A model generated the notes under the pieces. The model had not been told where the DNA came from, did not search any database, and worked only from the letters and a program-made list of their open reading frames with translations. Below are positions 1-4,833 of a stretch of DNA of 5,052 bases, in pieces; the first letter of the stretch is position 1, and each line of letters starts with the position of its first letter. Source of the stretch: Actinomycetes bacterium (GTDB lineage Bacteria; Actinomycetota; Acidimicrobiia; Acidimicrobiales; Palsa-688); the NCBI GenBank assembly GCA_021846485.1, contig JAJZWW010000267.1:1-5052 (forward strand), given 5' to 3'. A program made the position numbers and the translations under genes.

Positions 1-52
1 TTTGGCCAATCTGGCGACAGAGAGGAGCCTTATGCGGGCCAGCCGGAGGAGG

Positions 53-86
53 AAGCCGGATGAGTCGAGAGGCTCACGTCCGGTTT
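53..86 (+). ncRNA. Group II intron domain V (catalytic hairpin)
   Basis: Bases 53-61 (AAGCCGGAT) pair with 78-86 (GTCCGGTTT) over nine positions, including G-U wobbles. A two-base AC bulge (76-77) follows, then a five-base upper stem (62-66 with 71-75) capped by a GAGA tetraloop (67-70). The 34-nt size, the AGC triad at 54-56, the two-base bulge and the GNRA loop are the hallmarks of domain V, which binds the catalytic metal ions. Every stem position pairs, so this domain looks intact. Confidence 0.93.
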
Positions 87-89
87 GAC

Positions 90-126
90 GGGAGCGGGGA
101 GGGGAAGCTCCTCCCCGCCACCCTAC
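90..126 (+). ncRNA. Group II intron domain VI with candidate branch-point A and 3' splice site
   Basis: GGG (90-92) can pair with CCC (121-123), and GCGGGGAGG (94-102) pairs perfectly with CCTCCCCGC (110-118). This leaves A93 opposite C119-A120. A120 is the candidate bulged branch-point adenosine. If the intron ends at C126, A120 is the seventh base from the 3' splice site, which is the usual spacing (7-8 nt). The stem geometry is seen directly; the branch point and splice site are inferred. Confidence 0.8.
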
Positions 127-161
127 ACTCTCAGGTTGGTGGAGGCTGTTGGCTCTGGGGT

Positions 162-1226
162 GTGGAGCACCTTCTGACGATCGCGGCGTTCGGGCGGCGA
201 TGCGGGCTGTCGGTGAGCGCGCTGCGGTTTTACGCCGAGTGCGGGCTGGTGGTGCCAGTGGCGGTCGACGACGCCACGGGCTACCGCTACTACTCGGAGG
301 GTCAGGTGGCCGAGGCCTCGCTGGTCAAGCGGTTGCGGGCTACGGAGATGCCCGTCGAGCAGATCGGACGGTTGCTGGCCGCGGATCGGGCCGGGAGGGC
401 CTGGCTGTTCGAGGCGCACGCCGCCGGGCTCGAGGAGCACCTGGAGGCGTTGCGCCGCAGCGTGGGGGAGGTGCGAGGCTGGTTGGTCACCGGCGAAGGG
501 TCCGACCCCGATCATGGCTGGCGGGTGACCGCTGGGGCCCTGTTGGCGGCTCTCGGGCAGGTGGCGTTCGCTGTTCCCGGTCAAGGCGGCCGCCCGGAGC
601 TGGCCGGGGTGCTGGTCGAGGTCCGGGACGGCTCACTGCGCATGGTGGCTACCGATAGCTACCGCTTGGCCGTGCGCGACCTGGTCGTCGACGAGGGCGC
701 CGGCGAGCTGCGAGCGCTCGTCGGGAGCAGCGGGCTCGACGAGCTCCGGCTTGCGTGCTCGCACGCCAGGGACACCTCGGTGTGGCTCCGCCAGGGCACC
801 GCCGGCGGGACGTTGACCGCGGCCGTCGACGGTCAGGTCGTCGAGTTGGGCGGCGCTGCTGACGGCTTCCCAGACTACGAGCAACTCCTTGGCGGCCTCC
901 CTGCGGGTGATCGGGCGGTCACCGCCCGGCGGCCTCTGGTGGAGGCGATGGCCGCCGTGAGCTCCGCGACAGCGTCTTTGACCTTGCGGGCCGGGGCGCT
1001 CGAGGTGGCCGGCGACGACATCCTCCAGTCGCTGCCCGCGTCCTGGGACGGGCCGCCCCGGCAGCTGCTGGTCAACCCCGGGTTCGTGGGCGAGGCGCTG
1101 GCCGGTCTGGTCGGCCCTGACGTCGTGATCGAGGTCAGCGACGCTCTGCGCCCGGTGGTCCTGCGCTCGGCGGATAGCGGCACCTTCAGTGTGTGGACCA
1201 TGCCGGTGCGCCCGAGCGGTGCCTGA
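162..1226 (+). CDS. MerR-type regulator fused to DNA polymerase III beta-clamp domains II and III
   Basis: This is a 354-residue predicted cytoplasmic DNA-binding regulator. Residues 4-73 are a MerR winged HTH: LTIAAFGRRCGLSVSALRFY, then the wing with GYRYY at 40-44, and an EQIGRLL end. Residues about 80-108 suit the MerR dimerisation helix. Residues about 120-350 match DnaN, not a MerR effector domain: LRMVATDSYRLAVRDL (159-174) is the domain II signature, FPDYEQLL (236-243) closes domain II, and LLVNPGFVGEAL plus the C-terminal WTMPVR (345-350) are domain III. Clamp domain I is absent; the HTH part takes its place, so this is not a replicative clamp (usually about 370-390 aa). GTG 162 is chosen because the HTH homology begins there and everything upstream is intron; a GGAGG at 141-145 is rather far away (16 nt). 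The stop overlaps the MFS start. Likely role: autoregulator of this operon, with clamp-like domains as the sensor (inference). Confidence 0.88.
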   Translation: MEHLLTIAAFGRRCGLSVSALRFYAECGLVVPVAVDDATGYRYYSEGQVAEASLVKRLRATEMPVEQIGRLLAADRAGRAWLFEAHAAGLEEHLEALRRSVGEVRGWLVTGEGSDPDHGWRVTAGALLAALGQVAFAVPGQGGRPELAGVLVEVRDGSLRMVATDSYRLAVRDLVVDEGAGELRALVGSSGLDELRLACSHARDTSVWLRQGTAGGTLTAAVDGQVVELGGAADGFPDYEQLLGGLPAGDRAVTARRPLVEAMAAVSSATASLTLRAGALEVAGDDILQSLPASWDGPPRQLLVNPGFVGEALAGLVGPDVVIEVSDALRPVVLRSADSGTFSVWTMPVRPSGA

Positions 1227-2529
1227 TCCGAGCGGGCCGACGGCAGCACTCGACGCCGGTGGGAGTGGCCGCCCGCGGGCGCTGGCGGTGCTCGCTGACA
1301 GGCCCTTCCGAACCTATTGGACTGGTCAGACCCTCTCAGCGGCTGGCAACGCCTTCTCTGGCCTGGCGTTGGCGTTCGCCGTGCTGTCCTTGACCCGGTC
1401 GGCTGCGGCCCTGGGGGTCGTGTTGCTTGCCAGCCGGGCCCCGAGCATCGTCTTCTTCCTCGTCGGAGGGGTGCTCGGTGACCGCTACGCCCGCAGGGTG
1501 ATCATGCTCGCTGCTGACACGGCCCGAAGCGTCGTCCAGGCTGCTACCGCCGCCCTGCTGTTGAGCGGGCACGCCCAGCTGTGGTCCCTCGCCGTTCTCC
1601 AAGCTGTCGCAGGGACGGCCAGCGCCGTGTTCTCCCCGGCCTCCAAAGGCCTCGTCGCCGACCTGGCCCCTCAAGGGCAGCTCCGGGCGGCCAACTCGCT
1701 GCTGGCCATGTCGGCGGCGGTCGCTGCCGTCGTCGCTGTCGCCGCCAGCGGAGCGGTGGTCGCCGCTGTCGGCCCCGGCGTCGCGTTCGCGATCGATGCC
1801 GTCAGCTTCGCGGCCAGCACCGTCAGCCTCGCCGTCCTGCCCGGCCCTGAGCTCACCGCCCATGCCCCAATCCCGCGCCGGCTGCTCAGTGACCTGGCGG
1901 GAGGATGGGCCGCAGTCGCCGAGCGACGATGGTTGTGCACCTACGCCGCCCATGTCGCATTGCTCAACACTGTCGCTGTCAGCCCGCTGTTCGTCCTCGG
2001 ACCGCTCGTCGCCGACCGGTATCTCGGTGGCGCCGGCGCGTGGGCGGCGATCGCCGCCGGTTACGCCACCGGAGCGCTCGCCGCCAGCGCGGTCACGCTG
2101 CGCTGGGACCCCCGCCGGCCGCTGCTCACCGCCTACTGCCTCAGCCTGGCCCTCGCCCCACTCCTGGCCCTGCTCGCTGTCCACGCGCCGATCTGGGCGG
2201 TCGCCGGCGCCGGCCTCGCCGCCGGGGCCCAAACCTCCGCCTACAACACTTTCACCACCACCGCCCTCCAGGCCAACATCCCCAACGAGCTGCTCTCCCG
2301 GGCGAGCGCCATCGTCACCGTCGGCGGACTGCTCGCCGTGCCCATCGGGATGAGCGCCGCTGGGATCGCCGCCGACGCCCTCGGCACCACCACCGTCCTC
2401 GGGATCGCCGCCAGCTGGGTGGTCGTCAGCGGGCTCGCCGCCATCGCTACACCCACCGCCCGAACACCTATCTCCCTCGCGCCGGCCGAGGCTCCGACAG
2501 CGCCGTTGCGCCCCCGCCCGGGCCGCTGA
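1219..2529 (+). CDS. MFS exporter (drug-efflux type)
   Basis: This is a 436-residue integral membrane protein of the major facilitator superfamily, probably a proton-driven exporter of the MFS_3/macrolide-efflux (MefA/EntS-like) kind. Evidence: a short cytoplasmic N-terminus with the DRPFRTYWTGQTLS lead-in typical of that group; TM1-TM2; motif A as GGVLGDRYARR (83-93) in the loop between TM2 and TM3; an SPASKGLVADLAP segment after TM4; then a run of Ala/Val/Leu-rich segments consistent with 12 TMs, and a Pro/Ala-rich polar tail. Length is normal for the family. I chose GTG 1219, which overlaps the regulator's stop by 8 nt and implies translational coupling. No good ribosome-binding site is visible; GTG 1189 (longer overlap, Cys/Arg-rich extension) and GTG 1288 are the alternatives. 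Its substrate is unknown. The MerR-type partner suggests the pump is induced by its substrate (inference). Confidence 0.87.
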   Translation: MPDPSGPTAALDAGGSGRPRALAVLADRPFRTYWTGQTLSAAGNAFSGLALAFAVLSLTRSAAALGVVLLASRAPSIVFFLVGGVLGDRYARRVIMLAADTARSVVQAATAALLLSGHAQLWSLAVLQAVAGTASAVFSPASKGLVADLAPQGQLRAANSLLAMSAAVAAVVAVAASGAVVAAVGPGVAFAIDAVSFAASTVSLAVLPGPELTAHAPIPRRLLSDLAGGWAAVAERRWLCTYAAHVALLNTVAVSPLFVLGPLVADRYLGGAGAWAAIAAGYATGALAASAVTLRWDPRRPLLTAYCLSLALAPLLALLAVHAPIWAVAGAGLAAGAQTSAYNTFTTTALQANIPNELLSRASAIVTVGGLLAVPIGMSAAGIAADALGTTTVLGIAASWVVVSGLAAIATPTARTPISLAPAEAPTAPLRPRPGR

Positions 2530-2553
2530 CCCATCCCGGATGGGGCGGTCAGC
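2525..2553. terminator. Stem-loop between convergent MFS gene and phosphotransferase pseudogene (candidate bidirectional terminator)
   Basis: GCTGAC (2525-2530) pairs with GTCAGC (2548-2553). Inside it CCATC (2531-2535) pairs with GATGG (2539-2543) around a 3-base loop, leaving a GGCG bulge (2544-2547). The outer stem contains the MFS stop codon (2527-2529) on one arm and the pseudogene's stop (2549-2551, - strand) on the other. There is no T-tract on either side, which is common for high-GC actinobacterial hairpins, so the terminator role is inferred from position and structure. Confidence 0.55.
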
Positions 2554-3254
2554 GTGGCGCGCCGTGCAGACCGGCCAGGGCTTCGGCGAGCAGGGCCGGG
2601 TGTTGGTTGGCGGCGGCGTACCCGGCGAGGAGCGTGTTGAGACGGACCGCCAACGCTCCGACTAGGAGTTCCCCGGCGGATTCGACTGGCATGTAGCGTC
2701 GAGGAAGTGGGCGAGGTCGGGGCGTCCAAGGCGGCATCGTGCGCAAGTGGGGCTGAGATTGACAGCAGGGGCGGTCAGGCACAGGTCGCCCCACTCGATG
2801 ACACCAGACGCCGGCCGGTGCCATCGATGACCAGGTGGCGAGCGCGGGGATCGTCGTGCACCAGCGCCAGCTCTGCTCGCTCGGGAGCGCGCTGTCCGGC
2901 AGCGTCGAGCAGCCATGTGACGGCTGGGTCGGCGGCCCATGTCCCGATCTTGAGCAGCCGGTGGAGATCGCTTCGTATCCGGCGAAACCGTGACAGCGGG
3001 CAAGCTCATTGCATCGGATCGACGGGTAGGTCAACCGGCGCCCGGATGGCTAGTCGGACTGTCGGCGTATGGAGGGCCCCGGGGAATGTGTCGAGTGCGG
3101 CGGCCGCCGCCCGGTGCTCTTTTCCCATGGCGGTCTCGGCCAGCTCGCGCCCGGGAATGAGCCGGGCGGGCCAGTGAACGGCCAGCGATCAGTCCTCGGC
3201 CAGCATCACGAGGAGTTGATGATCGACTTCTGTCGACAGGTCTGCCGCCGTCAT
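2549..3254 (-). pseudogene. Degraded aminoglycoside/macrolide-type phosphotransferase (APH fold)
   Basis: Read across three - strand frames, this region reconstructs the C-lobe of an APH/choline-kinase-like small-molecule kinase. One frame gives WPARLIPGRELAET then ALHTPTVRLAI (about 3020-3165) and LALVHDDPRARHLVIDGTG (about 2815-2875); the next gives GVIEWGDLCLTAPAVNL (from 2805 down); a third gives LLVGALAVRLNTLLAGYAA and ends at 2549. The damage: in-frame TGA at 3191-3189 and at 3008-3006, a frameshift near 2805-2815, and a second near 2696 (a single missing base restores HFLDAY). The catalytic HGDLH motif has become HDDPR, although its Asp and the metal-binding GVIxWGD segment persist. 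The ATP-binding N-lobe is missing; an ATG at 3254 opens a short helix-like stretch (LSTEVDHQLLVMLAED) that could be the original N-terminus before an internal deletion, but this is uncertain. About 235 residues remain, against roughly 280-310 in the family. Once probably a resistance-type or detoxifying kinase; now non-functional. Confidence 0.82.
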
Positions 3255-3693
3255 CGCCGCCAAAAGGCGCTCTGTTCCATCGCCTAGCCGTCGCCAGTGG
3301 CGGGGGCCGGGGTCTACCTCGAGGGGCGGGCGGGCAGCCTCCGCCACCGACGGTCCGGCAGCTCCGATCACAGCCGCTTCCGGCCCCTCGTAGAGGCGTG
3401 TGCCCGCCTGTTCTCGGCTGGCGCCCTCGCGCCGCTATCGCATCTCCGGTGGCCCTCGACAAGCGCTGCGGGCCGCCCGTCTTCCTCAAGTGCCCATCGT
3501 GTATGACCAGATAGGGTCAGGCGGCCGGGGCGGATGGGGGACAGCGGGTTGAGTGCTGCGCTGGTGGATCGAGCGCCTGTCCAGATGGCAGAGTGCGGGC
3601 AGCGAGGCGGCGATCGAGACCTGGGGAGACGGTGCAGGCGGTGGCCGCGGCTGAGAGCGGCGAGGGCCGGGCGTCCATCGTTCTAGGCTGGGG
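3255..3693. other. Stretch without an intact gene; unassigned - strand coding remnants, then spacer
   Basis: The part from 3255 to about 3510 carries protein-like segments on the - strand in more than one frame: one contains WALEEDGRPAALVEGHRR (about 3500-3445), and a second contains REQAGTRLYEGPEAAVIGA (about 3415-3360) and runs on into the phosphotransferase remnant without a stop before 3191. They could be the decayed 5' part of that pseudogene or the rest of another gene. I do not recognise the family. From about 3510 to 3683 I see no gene, RNA or clear repeat; the last bases hold the vapBC promoter. The long - strand reading frame crossing from 3517 to 4593 is an artefact of GC-rich vapBC coding DNA. 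Confidence 0.4.
3684..3689 (+). promoter_or_regulatory. Candidate -10 element of a leaderless vapBC promoter
   Basis: TAGGCT fits the actinobacterial TANNNT -10 pattern. It ends 7 bases before the antitoxin ATG (3697), so transcription would begin on or next to the start codon, giving a leaderless mRNA. No ribosome-binding site precedes the ATG, which agrees with this. No convincing -35 box is visible. This is a positional inference from one short motif. Confidence 0.4.
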
Positions 3694-3696
3694 GTG

Positions 3697-3936
3697 ATGT
3701 CGCTGCGCGTGCAGGTGCCAGAGGAGCTGGCCCGCCGGCTTGAGGAAGCCGCGCGGGCGCGTCGTCAGACCCCTGAGCAGGTGGCGATCGATGCAATCGA
3801 GGCACAGCTTGCGCCCCGGAGGCGACTGAGCTTCTCGGCGGCCGGCTCGTCGGGTTCCGGAGGCGGGGACATCGCCCGCCGCCACAAAGAGATCATCGCC
3901 GCCGACCTGGCCGACAAGACCGCCGCCGACCTCTGA
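3697..3936 (+). CDS. vapB: VapB-family antitoxin (ribbon-helix-helix type)
   Basis: This is a 79-residue antitoxin. Residues 3-38 form a CopG/Arc-like ribbon-helix-helix: the strand LRVQVP, helix EELARRLEEAARARR, the turn residues QTPEQ, and helix VAIDAIEAQL. It would bind operator DNA as a dimer and repress its own operon. The tail is the toxin-binding part: a flexible Ser/Gly linker (LSFSAAGSSGSGGG) and then DIARRHKEIIAADL, which matches the FxGxGxS...DLARRxxEI tail common in mycobacterial VapB proteins. ATG 3697 is preferred; a GTG three bases upstream (3694) would add one Met. The toxin gene begins 10 nt after the stop, so the two form one operon. The VapB assignment is firm by domain order and neighbour; the subfamily is not determined. 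Confidence 0.85.
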   Translation: MSLRVQVPEELARRLEEAARARRQTPEQVAIDAIEAQLAPRRRLSFSAAGSSGSGGGDIARRHKEIIAADLADKTAADL

Positions 3937-3946
3937 GACCATCGCC

Positions 3947-4357
3947 TTGATCGTTGTCGACACCGGCGTCCTCTTCGCGGTCGCTGATGCCGCGGACGGC
4001 GACCACCACTCCTGCGACGAGCTGCTGGCCGACCATCCGGGTGAGCTGATGGTCCCGACCCCGGTGATCGTTGAGAGCTCGTGGCTGATCGAGTCCCGCC
4101 TCGGGCCGGCCGCTGAGGCAGCGTTCTTGGGCTCGGTCGTGGACGGCGAGCTGATCCGTGTCGATCTCGAAGGCGTTGACTGGGCTCGCTGCGTCGAGCT
4201 GATCGGTGCGTACGCCGATCTCGGCCTCGGCCTGGTCGACGCCAGCGTCGTTGCCGTCGCCGAACGGCTCAAGGTCACCGCCGTCGCCACGCTGAACCAC
4301 CGCGAGTTCCGGGTCGTTCGGCCACGCCATGTCGAGGCCTTCGACCTGCTCCCCTGA
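3947..4357 (+). CDS. vapC: VapC-family toxin (PIN-domain ribonuclease)
   Basis: This 136-residue protein is a single PIN domain, the length expected for VapC. The family cleaves RNA (tRNAs or rRNA in characterised members) with Mg2+ held by clustered acidic residues. Visible here: D5 in VVDTGVL, E43 in PVIVESSW, D98 in GLGLVDASVVAVAERL, and the last motif as TLNHREF, where N117 stands in place of the usual Asp. The remaining three acids are intact, so the toxin may still be active. The start is TTG 3947, the only start that begins right at the PIN strand; no clear ribosome-binding site precedes it, so translation probably depends on coupling to the antitoxin gene 10 nt upstream. A rare start plus coupling would keep toxin output below antitoxin output (inference). 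The neighbouring antitoxin supports the type II toxin call. Confidence 0.87.
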   Translation: MIVVDTGVLFAVADAADGDHHSCDELLADHPGELMVPTPVIVESSWLIESRLGPAAEAAFLGSVVDGELIRVDLEGVDWARCVELIGAYADLGLGLVDASVVAVAERLKVTAVATLNHREFRVVRPRHVEAFDLLP

Positions 4358-4366
4358 CATCTCAGG
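4353..4366 (+). terminator. Small hairpin overlapping the vapC stop codon
   Basis: CCTGA (4353-4357) and TCAGG (4362-4366) are perfect inverted repeats around a CATC loop, with the vapC TGA in the left arm. The stem is only five pairs and no T-tract follows, so it is a weak terminator candidate at best; it may be chance. Confidence 0.22.
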
Positions 4367-4506
4367 AACGCACATGGGTCCGCTCGCATGCAGTTGGCGA
4401 ACTGGCGGCCCAATGCGACTGCCGGGAAGCTCGGAGGCGGGTTGGGTCGTGCCCGGAGCCGGTTACGTCGGCCTGGGCGCTGCTGGCGGCGGGCACGCCA
4501 CTGGCG

Positions 4507-4529
4507 AGGCGGCATCCGGGTTGCCGCCT
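4507..4529 (+). promoter_or_regulatory. Perfect 8-bp hairpin just upstream of the HTH gene's ribosome-binding site
   Basis: AGGCGGCA (4507-4514) is followed by a 7-base loop and its exact complement TGCCGCCT (4522-4529). It ends 3 bases before a strong GAGGAGG ribosome-binding site (4532-4538) for the GTG at 4543. The structure is seen in the sequence. Possible roles are a dyad operator for the HTH protein, an mRNA structure affecting translation, or attenuation of readthrough from vapBC. No T-tract follows. Confidence 0.45.
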
Positions 4530-4542
4530 GCGAGGAGGTGGC

Positions 4543-4833
4543 GTGTCGCGAGTCCAAGAGCCAGGCGAACTTGGAAGCCCAGGTCCCACACATCGGCCGC
4601 TCCTCCGCCCCCGGGACGAAAGTGACATCGTTCCTCGGGGCCAGTACCTGACCCTGCAGCAGGCGGCCGAGACGTTTCCGGCGTTCTCGCCGCGTCTCCT
4701 GCGCCGCCTCGTCCAGGAGCGGCGCATCCCCTTCAGCCGAGCGGGCCGGTGCATCGTGATCGCTGAGGCCGACATCGACGCCTACCTCGAACGCAACCGT
4801 GTCGAGCCGCCACGCTGGGATGTTGCGTCATGA
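4543..4833 (+). CDS. Excisionase-like small helix-turn-helix protein
   Basis: This is a 96-residue DNA-binding protein. Residues 35-84 form an excisionase/MerR-like winged HTH (HTH_17 type): YLTLQQAAETF, a recognition-helix segment SPRLLRRLVQERRIPFSRAGR, the wing strand CIVIAEADIDAYLERN. The first 34 residues are Pro/Gly-rich with no recognisable domain. GTG 4543 is chosen because of a strong GAGGAGG (4532-4538) with a 4-base spacer, and no other ATG/GTG lies between it and the HTH. Such proteins usually act as recombination directionality factors beside an integrase, or as element regulators. Here the integrase gene is convergent and ends on the same palindrome, not downstream in the same operon as in pSAM2-type elements, so the excisionase role is likely but not proved. 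Confidence 0.75.
   Translation: MSRVQEPGELGSPGPTHRPLLRPRDESDIVPRGQYLTLQQAAETFPAFSPRLLRRLVQERRIPFSRAGRCIVIAEADIDAYLERNRVEPPRWDVAS

Larger units (their letters stand above)
1..126 (+). mobile_element. Group II intron, 3' end (domains IV remnant, V, VI); 5' part outside window
   Basis: The first 126 bases form the 3' terminus of a bacterial group II intron, a self-splicing ribozyme and retroelement. A canonical 34-nt domain V (53-86) is followed by a domain VI hairpin (about 90-123) and a terminal CCCTAC, which fits the usual AY 3' end. The intron-encoded reverse transcriptase/maturase would lie in domain IV, left of the window; no RT motif is visible here. The catalytic triad in domain V reads AGC, as in IIA/IIB-type introns, and not CGC as in class IIC. 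The intron is in the same orientation as the downstream regulator gene and ends about 35 nt before its GTG, so it lies in that gene's leader. The splice site could be 2 nt further right (after 128). Whether the intron is active cannot be judged without its 5' end. Confidence 0.88.

Noticed and set aside
1..126. Bacterial class C (IIC) intron that inserts after terminators
   Set aside because: Domain V carries an AGC triad, whereas IIC introns have CGC, and no terminator can be seen because the 5' exon is outside the window.
60..161. Extending the MerR-clamp gene upstream to the ATG at 60
   Set aside because: This stretch is intron domain V/VI and leader in an accidentally open frame; MerR homology starts at GTG 162.
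1189..1218. GTG 1189 as the MFS start
   Set aside because: It would add a Cys/Arg-rich decapeptide unlike MFS N-termini and a long overlap; 1219 fits a short coupling overlap better.
1336..2232. A 298-codon open frame on the - strand across the MFS gene
   Set aside because: Gly/Asp/Arg/Glu-rich composition is the mirror of hydrophobic MFS codons; no domain.
3006..3191. Recoding (for example selenocysteine) at the two TGA codons of the phosphotransferase
   Set aside because: The gene also has two frameshifts, a broken catalytic motif and no N-lobe, so simple decay explains it.
4442..4468. A promoter TTGGGT/TTACGT for the HTH gene
   Set aside because: The spacing of 15 and the poor -10 match make it no better than chance.
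3517..4593. A 358-codon open frame on the - strand
   Set aside because: It lies antisense to vapB and vapC, has low-complexity Arg/Ser/Pro composition and no recognisable domain; a GC-rich shadow.
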